Position numbers and translations under genes: made by a program. Shown here in pieces: positions 54,781 through 63,950 of a stretch of DNA of 64,000 nucleotides. The stretch comes from Blastomussa wellsi (taxonomy: Eukaryota > Cnidaria > Anthozoa > Scleractinia > Plerogyridae). Below the pieces are notes generated by a model that saw only the letters and a list, made by a program, of their open reading frames with translations, did no database searches and was not told the origin of the DNA. The DNA lies in the NCBI GenBank assembly GCA_947652115.1, contig OX393561.1, positions 24,530,878-24,594,877 of the forward strand. The letters run 5' to 3'. Positions within the stretch are counted from its first letter, which is position 1; each line of letters begins with the position of its first letter.

Positions 54781-55489
54781 TTATATTTTCTTTTGATTTG
54801 TAGCATTTTGTTTTGATAATCCATTGAGCTCTTCACACTTCGACTGATTCGCAATTGTGTAACATCTCGTATGTCCGTTTTCCTTTAATATATGACTCAT
54901 TATCCTGAAATCGTCATCACTTCCAGGATGCAAATCGAGAACCATGTATCCGAAGGGATGTGAAGTCACATTTTTGAATCTGTTGCAAACATCTTTCCAA
55001 CTTTCAGGAAATGCCTGCAGAGCAAGGTTTCTGAATCCTACTTGATCTCTAGGGTTTTTGAAAGGAACAATGTAGTGTGCATAACGAGAAATTGTTTTTG
55101 CATACTTTCCCGGCGGGAAAAGGTCTTGACACAAATATAGTACTGTGATGTTCAGATGGTGAGAGTTTGTCATTTCCTCCTTCAGCCATAAGATCGTCGA
55201 GAACGAGGACACCACCATGAGGAAACCATTTTTTCAATTGTTGAACTTCAGGAATTCCTTCAATTAACTTGATTCCACTTGCTTTTAATGCTTTGAAGTT
55301 GTCTTGCCAAACACCGTAACAGTAACAAATGTTTTGTGGGGGTGAGTCGAACAGATCTGGGTTGTTTATAAGCAATTGAAATGTGAAAACAGTTTTGCCG
55401 CATCCTGACGGTCCAACAACAAGAATGCTGCTCGGAGTGAGGAAGTGAAAAGGTTCTACACTTCGCGACATCGTCGGATTTCTGACCAA
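54781..55489 (-). pseudogene. Polinton genome-packaging ATPase (FtsK/HerA-type), frameshifted
   Basis: First part (55489-about 55170): Walker A 'VVGPSGCGKT' at residues about 25-34 and Walker B 'GVLVLDDLMAE' at about 92-102. The second part (55218-54781) continues with 'NSHHLNITVLYLCQDLFPPG' and 'NPRDQVGFRNLALQAFPESW', matching sensor and arginine-finger regions of the A32-like packaging ATPases. A single frameshift near 55165-55175 splits them. The role in the family is pumping DNA into capsids. It lies divergent from the integrase cluster (start codons about 70 bp from the next plus gene). Confidence 0.75.
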
Positions 55490-55554
55490 TTAGAATGATG
55501 CGAGATCGTTAAAAAGTTGTTGATTCGAACTTCAAGTCATCATTTCACGCAAAC

Positions 55555-55878
55555 ATGAGTTGTTCAACACCTGAACTATCGTGGGTGTATGTAAAAAACG
55601 TTTGTCACCGGTTTGTACAAGTATTCACTCCAAAAGGGGTAGAACTGCCATGCAAGATAGCTGATGCACAGACGGTTTACAAACTTTTAAGCATCTCTAC
55701 AAACGAGTTTGATTTAGTTGGTTTTATTCTTTGGTTGGAAAATCAACCATACAGGTTTGAAAAGTTTGTTGATCTTTTTTTTGACTTCAGAGAGGAAATT
55801 TATGGAGCAGCATTCAGACTGTCATGGCGAATAAAGGAACGTCTTTCGCAAAAGAAAGAAAACCGAGTTTGCACATAG
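55555..55878 (+). CDS. Unrecognised Polinton protein (107 aa)
   Basis: Intact frame starting 'MSCSTPELSWVYVKNVCHRF', with a hydrophobic middle ('EFDLVGFILWLENQPYRF') and a charged helical end. It overlaps the integrase start by about 55 bp. It is the first gene of the rightward cluster, about 65 bp from the divergent ATPase start, so the intervening 55490-55554 probably holds a two-way promoter. No family recognised. Confidence 0.45.
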   Translation: MSCSTPELSWVYVKNVCHRFVQVFTPKGVELPCKIADAQTVYKLLSISTNEFDLVGFILWLENQPYRFEKFVDLFFDFREEIYGAAFRLSWRIKERLSQKKENRVCT

Positions 55879-57215
55879 TGTATGAAGATCCTGCACAACC
55901 TGGAAGTCTTGGAGGAGTGGCCAGATTTGCAAAGGCACACAAAGTTACTCATAAGACAGCTTCTAAATTGTTGGAAAGAAATCTTGCATACTCACTTCAT
56001 AAACCGCGTCGTAGAAATTATGGAAAAGCACCAGTTCTTGTTTTTGACATTGATGAACAATGGGCGGCAGACTTGGTGGAAGTTGTGAAATTGTCTCGAG
56101 AGAATAAGGGATATCGTTTTATCTTAACTGTGGTTGGCGTGCTGTCCAAATTTGCCTGGGTTGAACCTTTGAAGAGGAAGAATGGTAAAGAGGTGACACA
56201 AGCAATGAAAAAAATATTCAATCGTGCGCAAGGAAGAAAACCAAATAATTTGCAAACCGACGAGGGTAAAGAGTTCTACAATAAAACTTTTTTTCATCTT
56301 TAATGAAGTTGAAAAACATTCACCACTTCTCAACAGCTGGTGATACGAAAGCTTCAATTGTGGAAAGATTTAATAGAACATTGAAAGAACGAATGTATCG
56401 TTATTTCACAGCTAAGAACACGTTGCGTTATATTGATGTTCTTCAACAACTCGTAGAGGGTATGTCAAAAAAATGTCAAATGAATGTTTATAGTGGTCAT
56501 GCACTTAGCTACATCAAGCTAGTTCTCAGACATGCCACTCAAACAGAGGGAAACAAATATTTCAAATAAACATAACAAGCTTGAAAATCCCAACTGGCGG
56601 GAGGCGGACCAGTTGGCTATATACAAGCATGACCGAGGAGTTGAACTAGGGTCCACCAAGAAACAACTCCAGCTAAGTGGTCAGAGCGGGACTTGAACCC
56701 GTGACCTCCGGATTTCAAGTCCGGCGCCCTAACCACTCGGCCACACTGCCTCCATGTATAACACCACAACGAATAAGAGTATTGGAATGGCGCCAGCATC
56801 AGTTTCATTTGCAGACGTTGATACAGTTTGGCGAAAATTGTATTCTCCTTTCATTAACAAGGCGAAGAAAGCAAAACGACATGACTTTGAAATTGGTGAC
56901 AAAGTGCATTTGAATATCAAACATAGACCATTTGGAAAAGGCTACCTCCCAGGATGGACAGAATAAATTTTTCAAATTCGTCATATTATAAATAATCTTG
57001 TTCCTCCAACTTTCACCCTTCAAGAATTTGATGGAACACCTTTGACTGGAAGTTTTTACAAAGAGGATTTGCAAAAAGTGACACTTAACGATGATGCGCT
57101 ATTCAGAGTTAAAAAAGTATTGCGTAGGAAAGGTTCAAAAGTGCTCGTTCGATGGAAAGGGTGGCCAAAAAAGTACAACAGTTGGATTGAAAAGAGCACT
57201 TTGCAGCAAATATGA
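55824..57215 (+). pseudogene. Polinton retroviral-type integrase with chromodomain, broken by frameshift and SINE
   Basis: N-terminal helix-turn-helix-like segment, then the DDE core: Asp in 'EQWAADLVEVV' (about residue 76), Asp in 'NLQTDEGKEFYN' (about 140), frameshift/stop at about 56303, then Glu in 'ASIVERFNRTLKERM'. A 292-bp SINE (56462-56753) interrupts at 'LVEG'. The frame resumes 'TTTNKSIGMAPASVSF', has a TAA near 56966, and ends in a chromodomain ('VLRRKGSKVLVRWKGWPKKY'). The stop overlaps the next gene's ATG (ATGA at 57212). Catalytic residues are preserved, but the gene cannot be translated whole. Confidence 0.8.
56462..56753 (-). mobile_element. tRNA-derived SINE in Polinton integrase
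   Basis: Minus-strand head GGAGGCAGTGTGGCCGAGTGG with A-box 'tggccgagtgg', anticodon loop 'cttgaaa' (UGA, Ser-like) and B-box 'ggttcaagtcc'. The body 'tagccaactggtccgcctcc' is shared with the SINE at 43404-43707, while the 3' tail differs. A possible 4-bp target duplication ATGT is at 56462-56465 and 56754-56757; removing 292 bp restores the integrase frame. Confidence 0.8.
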
Positions 57216-58241
57216 ATAATGGAAAAGGTTTTCATGTCACCATTCCGAGCGATCCTACAATTGAATTTCCGGAAAACACACCCGTGTCTTTTAAAATTCG
57301 TCTTCCTCACAGAATTGTGTTGAATGGAAACAATTGGAGAGTTGGACTGTCTTCAATTTCTCTTCCTAAACCAAACACAGTGTTGCGGGGTGAATGGAAG
57401 AAGCAGAATGCTTGGTTCATCGTTCAACATGGAATGTACCCTCCTGGAGGGAATGTGAATTATCGACAAACTACTTTCATGAAATACCATTTGGAGGCTT
57501 TTCGAGAGGACGGTTACAAAGGGTACCACTTCGAAACTGGAAAAGAGCTTTTGCAAAGTGCGACCACTTATTATGAAAGGAAATTCATCACAGATGCAGC
57601 AGATAACTTTCACTCAAATTGGAATTTCAAAAACGGAGACAAACTTATATCCAGAGTTTGAATGGCGTGGAGAAGACTTTGTGATTAATTTTGAAAAAAG
57701 TAAAGGATATGAAAGTACGGATGACAACTTGTTTAACGGGACAAGGCTTTACGTGGGTATCAACTTACAAATTGCTACACAAATGGGGTGGATCAGACGT
57801 GACCAACTGTCTCAAGAGTATTTTCTCGGTCCTAATTTGACTGCTGAATTTGTGAGAAAAGGCGAATCACCAATTAGTGGGTTTTTTTCAATCCTTCAAG
57901 GTCACCGCTATTTGACCGACGGTTGCAATTGGGTGATTAAAAACATCGACAAAGTCTACAACGGACTGACAGAAAGTTTGACAAAATCCCTTTTTGTGTA
58001 CTCTGATGTTTGTCAAAGTTCGATAACGGGTGAGCAAATTAGCGACATATTGCGTTAAGTTCGCTATCAGCGAAAAGGACATGGGCGATCATATTTTGAA
58101 CCGCAACACATTCATTATTTACCTGTGCGTAAGACTCAGCTCGAAATCATTTCAGTCGAAGTCGCTGAGCTGACAGGTGGTGATGCGCAAATTGATGAAT
58201 CGGAAAAAACAGTTTTAACTCTTCATTTCATGCAAGTGTGA
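57212..58241 (+). pseudogene. Polinton minor capsid (penton-like) protein, frameshifted
   Basis: Starts at ATG 57212 overlapping the integrase stop. 'MNNGKGFHVTIPSDPTIEFP' and 'NNWRVGLSSISLPKPN' are typical of Polinton penton-like proteins. The frame shifts at about 57600-57660 into 57558-58058 and again near 58058 to a third frame ending 58241 ('YFEPQHIHYLPVRKTQLEII', 'KTVLTLHFMQV'). The family forms the single jelly-roll vertex protein of the icosahedral capsid. Two indels make this copy inactive. Confidence 0.7.
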
Positions 58242-58631
58242 TGGCAAGACGTGTGGGTTTAACTTCAGTTCCAACAAACGACCCTATTGACATTGTTCAC
58301 CAGATTTTCTCACTCATCATCCCAAACGCCTGGAGTAAAAACTTTTAAAGATAAAATAGACGAGCTGGAACAATGATACGGGTCCAAACGAAAAGAACAA
58401 CAGGAATCTGAAGAATTACCGCCTCTTCGCAAAAAGAGAACCAAAAAAAGAGTGCAGAAGAAAAATAGAATGGAGAAGAAGAAAACAAAAAACAAAATGG
58501 ATATTAACAGGTTCACTAAAAAAGTGAAACCTTCGTCGGGAACGTATATAGATGCTTGCACAACATTACACAGTTTAGTGCGAAAGATTCCAGGCTGTAC
58601 TACACCTTTGGTTAAATTGTTGAACAAATGA
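58241..58631 (+). pseudogene. Small Lys/Arg-rich Polinton protein, broken
   Basis: ATG at 58241 overlaps the penton stop (TGATG). After about 26 codons the homology appears to move to another frame, which has an in-frame TGA near 58376, then a very basic segment ('LRKKRTKKRVQKK') and 'YIDACTTLHSLVRKIPG'. It probably corresponds to a core or minor virion protein. No family recognised. Confidence 0.4.
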
Positions 58632-58860
58632 AGGGAGCGGGTCTTCACCGTTATCACACGCCACAGTCTGGAGCCGGTTTTCTTGGTGATTTAGCAAGTG
58701 GTGGGTGGACAGAAATAAAAAGGAAATGCGAACACTCTCAAACCCATTCAATGCACCATCTGCAGTTAACAGAGGATTGAAACGTGGCACGAAGAAAACT
58801 ATCAAACGTACAATTTCCAAAAAACTCAAAAAAGAATTAGACGACTTGTTTGGAGAATGA
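58628..58860 (+). pseudogene. pVI/pX-like virion protein, frameshifted
   Basis: ATG at about 58628 begins 'MKGAGLHRYHTPQSGAGFLG', with adenain-type 'MKGAG' and 'GAGFLG' sites as in minor capsid proteins of adenovirus-like viruses. A frameshift near 58720-58740 leads into a basic tail ('LKRGTKKTIKRTISKKLKKE') ending at TGA 58860, which overlaps the next ATG. Confidence 0.5.
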
Positions 58861-59051
58861 ACCCGATCTACTCGAGAAGGGTGCGTTGAATAACACCGAC
58901 AACACAGTTAAGTCGAAGAAAGATCACAACGCAAAAAGGTGGATCGTGGTATTCACCTATGCCAAGAGGACGAGGATTGTACGATTTTGATAAACTGCCT
59001 TGGATGGACAATACCAAAACCCTTGTAGCTGCAATGAAGAAAACTAGATGA
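58857..59051 (+). pseudogene. Small Polinton protein with in-frame TGA and KGG site
   Basis: ATG 58857, TGA at codon 11 (58887-58889), then open to 59051 with an Arg-rich segment, 'TTQKGGSWYSPMPRGRGLYD' and 'PWMDNTKTLVAAMKK'. It looks like a precursor cleaved after GG. The TGA is explicable as CGA-to-TGA decay. Confidence 0.45.
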
Positions 59052-59160
59052 AGAAGAAAAAAGAGAAGATAAACATAGTCTCACTTGAATCCATTTGAAG
59101 AATAGATTTAAAAAGAAGTGAACGAAATTGTTTGATTCATTGAGGAAACGGAACACAACC

Positions 59161-60533
59161 ATGACGGATTTGGTCCCAATTGCCGGAACTGTTGGCGTGC
59201 GAAACCCTAAACTCAGTTTACTGAAAACGCCGCCAACAGACATCAGTGTTTCAAGTTACAGATTTGTCCCTATTCAACCTTTCACAACTGGGATAACTCC
59301 GGTCACGTTTCAAGTGGATCCTCAAGAAGATTACATTGATCTTAGCAGGAGTTTTGTGGAAATTTCTTTTCACATGCGTAAGGTGGATGGAACAAATGTT
59401 GCAGCGGCAGACAACCTTTTACCGGCCGACAATTTTGCCCACACCTTGTTCAAACAGATCAACATCAAACTTAATGGAACCTTGATTAGTCCTCAAACAG
59501 ACACTTATCATTATCTGGTATATATTCAAACTTTGTTGAATTATGACAGAGATGACGCAGAGACCCTGTTAGCACCTGATGGATGGTTCGATGACGCTGT
59601 CGATGTTGATCCCGTTTTAACACCAAACAAGTTGGACACAACCAATGCTGCCTTTACCGGCCTTTCAGCCACAAGAAAGGCTTCAATAGTGGCCATGCAA
59701 AAGGAACAATTGCAGTATGCAAGTAAACGTAGGGCTCTTCGAATGCGCCCTCGCAGCGAAGTTTTTAATCTTCCCAAACTACTCGTACCAGGTGTTCAAA
59801 TTCAAATAGATATGAACTTCAATTCGCCTGCAGTCTTCATGAACGGTACCAGAAACGAATTGCGTTTGACTTCAAACGACATTGATGTGAAACTCTATTT
59901 GTGTCAAATAAGATTGAATCCTGAAGTTTTTGTGGATTTGGAGCGTGAGATAAGAGGAAGTAGGATTCCAATTTCATACCCTACAGTGCGAGGAGAAGTT
60001 CGGACCTTCAATATGGCTGATGGACAAACACGATATGAAATTAACAACCCTTTTCTAGGAAAAATACCACAGAGGATGATAGTTGGTTTTGTCAGAAGTA
60101 CTGCCTTCAACGGTGCTGTTGAAAACAATCCCTTCAGTTTTGAAAAAATTGGACTTGAAAGGATCCGTCAGTTGATAAGAGGAGAAGAGTATCCTTATGA
60201 AACTCTTCAACTCACGGGAAACTCTGATGCAAGCGACGACAGAGGTTACTATCGTTTTCTCCAAGCAACTGGGTGCCACGCACGCAAAAAAGGAAACATG
60301 GTAAGAAAAAGTGAATGGGGAGAAGGAAAGGGGTGCACTTTGAAAATGCTGCCAACGGTCACCTTGATGCGCCTGTTCTGAATCCTAAAATGAGTGGTAA
60401 TGTTGACCTCGTCATTCAGTTGAGAGCACACCTCGGCTACAACGTAACAGCAATTCTGTATGGAGAATTCGAAGGAATGTTAGAGATTGACACAAACAAA
60501 GCTGTGGTGTATAACATTTATGACAGACAGTGA
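59161..60533 (+). pseudogene. Polinton major capsid protein (double jelly-roll), one frameshift
   Basis: ATG 59161. About 457 codons in two frames, with the switch at about 60330-60340 ('GRGC...' to 'FENAANGHLDAPVLNP'). The N-terminus 'VPIAGTVGVRNPKLSLLKTP', 'SRSFVEISFHMRKVDG' and 'HTLFKQINIKLNGTLISPQT' match the Polinton MCP family, which also appears in animal gene models as uncharacterised F54H12.2-like proteins. The family forms trimeric hexon-like capsomers. The stop (60531-60533) overlaps the protease ATG. One indel separates it from an intact gene. Confidence 0.85.
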
Positions 60534-61108
60534 TGGAAAGAATTGCACTTTCAAATGTACAATTGGACATATTAGCTCAAAATGATCTTCACCTTTCACG
60601 ATATTACTATGGAGCGCTGCCTTGCAACGAGCTTCCAGACAAACCGATTAAAGAAAAACCGCAAGCATACATTGTGAACACCGACACCTCTGATTTACCA
60701 GGACGACACTGGTTGGGAATATGGACAGAAGGAAACAAATGTGAAATTTTGGACAGTTATGCTGTACCGTTAACCGTTTACGAGACAACCTCACCTCTTC
60801 AAGACTGGATAGCAAAAAACTTTAAATATGTTGTGAGAAATGGAAAAAGTCTACAATCGTTGTTCACGAACAGTTGTGGTGATTATGCTTTGATGTTTCT
60901 TGTGGCAAGAGCAAATGGAAATAGCATGACCGAATTTCCTAATTTTTTTACGAAACATGATTGTATTAAAAACTATATTGAAGTAAGCAAAATGGTTAAA
61001 AAAATGATTGAAAAAGAGTTAAGTTGGTCAAAAACGTCAAGAAGCGGATTTCAACAAAACACTGTAAGATCTTCAACAGGGATAAGACACTTATTGTATC
61101 AAAAATAA
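60533..61108 (+). CDS. Adenain-like cysteine protease (maturation protease)
   Basis: 191 residues, ATG at 60533 overlapping the capsid stop. Catalytic His in 'LPGRHWLGIWTE' (about 63), an acidic partner downstream in 'CEILDSYAVP', and catalytic Cys in 'FTNSCGDYALMFLVARANG' (about 121), the order of adenovirus-type (C5) proteases and Ulp1-like relatives. It presumably processes the small KGG/MKGAG proteins of the same element. The frame is intact, unlike the neighbouring capsid genes. Confidence 0.8.
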   Translation: MERIALSNVQLDILAQNDLHLSRYYYGALPCNELPDKPIKEKPQAYIVNTDTSDLPGRHWLGIWTEGNKCEILDSYAVPLTVYETTSPLQDWIAKNFKYVVRNGKSLQSLFTNSCGDYALMFLVARANGNSMTEFPNFFTKHDCIKNYIEVSKMVKKMIEKELSWSKTSRSGFQQNTVRSSTGIRHLLYQK

Positions 61109-61663
61109 ACAATTTGAAGAGCAGATGAAATCGTTGTGTTAATGCAGTCTACTTTGAAAATTGTATCACCTCATTTAAAAAGACGAGACAGGCTTGGTGT
61201 AAAAATCAACAAGGCTGACTCCCCTTTTAAAATGAAATGACCTTGACTCCATCCTTGAAATGATTACATCATTTCATCTGCACGAAAGAACTTAACGTCA
61301 TTCCTCAACGATGGAGTTAAGCTCTTTCATGCAGACAAAATGTATTTAAAAGAAAACAATGAAGGTTAACCAAGGGTACGGATCGAAATCGACCAATCAA
61401 TGCTTCGAACTTTTGACTACATAAATTTCCATTTAAAAAATAGTTCCCGCGCAGATTAATTTACATGAATTACTAACTGGCGGTAAAAAAGGTTTTCAAG
61501 GTTAACCAAGGGTACAGATCGAAATCAACCAATCAATGCATCGAACTTTTAACCAATAACAATGAAGGGTATGGAATCAAATTTCCCGTTTGTTTCCTAT
61601 AAAAGTTGAGAGTTTCGAGAACAAATTCATTCATTGAGATGGCACGAATTAAGCGGTAAGCAA
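61109..61663 (+). promoter_or_regulatory. Intergenic region with hairpin and 56-bp direct repeats
   Basis: A hairpin at 61278-61334 ('ctgcacgaaagaacttaac' against 'gttaagctctttcatgcag') could be a transcript-end or regulatory structure. Two copies of a 56-bp repeat ('aaggttaaccaagggta' ... 'ccaatcaatgc' ... 'tcgaactttt') lie at 61362-61417 and 61498-61553, each with a CCAAT box. They precede the gene at 61664 and could be its promoter. Confidence 0.45.
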
Positions 61664-62203
61664 ATGGAAATGTTTGACGAAGTTCCTTTTGACCCTGACT
61701 CGTTTCTGGAAAACGCGCTCGAATCAGAAAAAATGTCAACAAAAAAGTGTCCTTTCCATGATGAACCTGTGGAATTCAAAACAGGTAAAAACGGATGGGA
61801 ATATGTGATCTGTCCTGTCGGAAACAGTGACGAAGAAAGTGGTCAAGAAGGTTCCTGTTTTGTCTTATCCAGTCTTGAAGAGTTTGATGATTATGCAAGC
61901 ATCCTTGCAGCTACAACTCATATGAAACACACTTATTTCCCCAATTTGTCAAGATTGAGCTGTTTTTGCAAAGGAGTGATTGCTCGCATTTCCAATTTGG
62001 AAAGCAATCCGGGAAGACCTTATTTCAGTTGTCGTAAAAAAGATTGTGATTTCTTCCAGTGGGCCGATGCGACACCTCGCGCAAAGATAAGAAGTTGGTG
62101 GGGGATTCAAGACGATGTTGCGCAAAAAACGTGGAAACCGTACAACCCCTCTCCAAGGAGCAAAGAACCACGCAGGTGGGGTAAAGCACTCAAAAAAGTT
62201 TAA
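61664..62203 (+). CDS. GRF zinc-finger protein
   Basis: I prefer ATG 61664; the frame is open further upstream without an ATG. 179 residues. A first Cys/His cluster ('MSTKKCPFHDEPVEF' with a later Cys) is followed by a GRF-type finger at about residues 105-145: 'CFCKGVIARISNLESNPGRP', 'FSCRKKDCDFFQWAD'. GRF fingers bind single-stranded DNA in TOP3A, NEIL3 and APE2. The neighbouring exonuclease-like gene suggests replication or repair work for the element. The tail is basic. Intact. Confidence 0.7.
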   Translation: MEMFDEVPFDPDSFLENALESEKMSTKKCPFHDEPVEFKTGKNGWEYVICPVGNSDEESGQEGSCFVLSSLEEFDDYASILAATTHMKHTYFPNLSRLSCFCKGVIARISNLESNPGRPYFSCRKKDCDFFQWADATPRAKIRSWWGIQDDVAQKTWKPYNPSPRSKEPRRWGKALKKV

Positions 62204-62220
62204 AAAGTATTTGCCTTGTA

Positions 62221-62727
62221 ATGGACATTGAAGGTTTTTTCTTAGGAAAAGAATTTAGTGTTAGAGAGATCGGATTTTGCGGGAAAAATGGACAGTGTGG
62301 ATGTGTTGCTTTTTATCCTGCACGACTGTGGGAGACGTTGTCCTCACGAGAAGTAAAATCTGTACGATATTGTAAGTACAATGTGCACGGACTTTCCTAC
62401 GCCCCCATTCCTGGTGAAACAGCATTTGAACAGAACACTGTAAAACATATGATTCGTAAAATTTATGACGACCATAAAACGTCTGATGCCTTTATTGTTG
62501 CTTTCAAAGGAGGTACAATTGAACAATCATTCTTAGAAGAACTGAACATTCCATTCTTCAATCTTGAAGATGTAAACTGTCCTAAGTATGACACATTAAA
62601 ATCCACCTTAGTTGAAGAGTATCCTTCATGTCCATTTCACACCAATTTTGAATACGGTCACTGCAGCATGTCAGAAAGTTATGCTTTTTGGATATGGTTA
62701 CAATATTATGATTTCACCGATGATTGA
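62221..62727 (+). CDS. DEDD-exonuclease-like protein of the Polinton right end
   Basis: 168 residues, 17 bp after the GRF gene. 'MDIEGFFLGKEFSVREIGFC' opens with Asp-x-Glu on a beta strand, as in DEDD 3'-5' exonucleases. 'SDAFIVAFKGGTIEQSFLEE' and a C-terminal 'EYGHCSMSESYAFWIWL' could supply the later acidic/His residues. It fits an RNase H-fold nuclease, but the exact catalytic set cannot be proven by eye. Pairing with a GRF finger suggests DNA processing during element replication. Intact frame. Confidence 0.5.
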   Translation: MDIEGFFLGKEFSVREIGFCGKNGQCGCVAFYPARLWETLSSREVKSVRYCKYNVHGLSYAPIPGETAFEQNTVKHMIRKIYDDHKTSDAFIVAFKGGTIEQSFLEELNIPFFNLEDVNCPKYDTLKSTLVEEYPSCPFHTNFEYGHCSMSESYAFWIWLQYYDFTDD

Positions 62728-63457
62728 AACTTCTAAACAATCTAACTCTTTTCACAGGATGTGAAAATAAATCATTAATCAATAAAAGGTTGACATGATC
62801 GAGCCTGTCAGACAATTTGTTGTTTCTCTCATATCTGACTTTCACCATACCATCTTTCTACTCCAGTGGACGTAGCAAAACAATATTTTTCAATACCAAT
62901 TCTGGTGGGTTGGGTTAACCCGTGAGCTTTTTCAAACAATTCATCTACCAGCCTAAAATCAATAAAAAACAATTATGAAAATTCACATTGCACAGTGACA
63001 AGTTGAAAGGTGGTATGACTTCCAATCTAAGCAAGAAATTTGGCTACTTTAAAATGAAAAAATGTATTTTCCAAAAAATTGTATCAAGTAAAAAACATCA
63101 CACGGTTTTTTGTTGTGTAAACAAGTCACACGATTAAAGTGCAAAAGAAATTGCACTTTGAAGGGTCTTGTGTCTTCTACAATAATGTTTTTGTTTTGTC
63201 CATCTTGGTTGTAGGCATTTCTAACAATCAAATGGATGAAACTGACATGTCACAAATAAAAGCAACAAATTCGTTCATCAGGATGAATGATAAATCTGAA
63301 AACAGATAAGAACATTCACCATCCATCCCAAAATGTGCAGATGTTGACGAACACCTTAAAAGGTTTGATTTCCCTTTTGAAGTCTTGATGGCAAAATAAC
63401 GAGTTGAAAGTTGTACGGAGTAGAAACAAATGTTCATACAATTGATAATTAGTACTT
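62728..63457. other. No supported gene; possible right flank of Polinton
   Basis: AT-rich. No DNA polymerase B and no terminal repeat matching the left side was found. Probably includes introns of the minus-strand gene whose exons follow. Confidence 0.35.
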
Positions 63458-63580
63458 TTCCTCGCAACGTAAACATGAACAGTCCCATCTATCTCCGGTT
63501 TACAATTCGGGCATTGGATCTTAAGTCTACAACCAATACGTCCCCACCATTCTTCATCACGTGACACAGGTGTGGCGACT
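63458..63580 (-). CDS. Zinc-ribbon exon, divergent copy
   Basis: Minus-strand open stretch 'VSRDEEWWGRIGCRLKIQCP' followed by Asn-Cys-Lys-Pro and 'IDGTVHVYVA'. It shares the plan W-(G)-x-x-G-x-L-K-x-x-CPxC-xP-x-x-G-x-VHV with the exon at 63725-63850. The C-x2-C pair probably binds zinc. Flanked by intron-like DNA. Family not recognised. Confidence 0.45.
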
Positions 63581-63599
63581 CTAACAAAACAAAATCACT

Positions 63600-63720
63600 A
63601 ATTGTCCTGAAAGATGCATCGATTCCTAACTACCATTTAAACAAGCGAAAACGTGAACAAGTCCATCTCCCAGCTGACAAACGGTGGAAATTAAACTTTA
63701 ATTTTCCAAAAAGATTGCCA
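63600..63720 (-). pseudogene. Degenerate zinc-ribbon exon copy
   Basis: Nucleotide relative of 63725-63850 ('gcaatctttttggaaaatta', 'ggacttgttcacgttttcgc'). A small indel after 'GNLFGKLKFN' destroys the Cys motif and shifts the frame. Confidence 0.5.
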
Positions 63721-63724
63721 GTTA

Positions 63725-63850
63725 CCGTTTGAACAAGCTAAAACGTGAACAAGTCCGTTTCCTGGTCGACAATCGGGGCAAATAAACTTAAGTTTTCCAA
63801 AAAGATTCCCCTCCCAGCCTTCAACGTGTGGTGGGATAGATGAAGCAAAT
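63725..63850 (-). CDS. Zinc-ribbon exon, intact copy
   Basis: 'IPPHVEGWEGNLFGKLKFIC', then Pro-Asp-Cys-Arg and 'NGLVHVLACSNG', ending at a GTAACT donor near 63726. An acceptor-like pyrimidine tract ('ctttcactag') precedes it. With the two neighbouring copies it forms a tandem exon array of a minus-strand gene that continues beyond the window. Confidence 0.45.
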
Positions 63851-63869
63851 CTAGTGAAAGAAAAAAATC

Positions 63870-63950
63870 AATAAGGATGAAATACTTCAGCGTTGATTAA
63901 GATTTATGACGATGAAATACTTCAGCGTTGATTAAGATTTGACGATCATG
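63870..63950 (+). repeat. Short tandem duplication
   Basis: 'gatgaaatacttcagcgttgattaagattt' occurs twice in tandem (about 63876-63905 and 63912-63941). Confidence 0.75.

Noticed and set aside
56680..56753. Functional tRNA-Ser gene
   Set aside because: Same reasoning: tRNA-like head of a SINE interrupting the integrase; no long variable arm as expected for a real tRNA-Ser.
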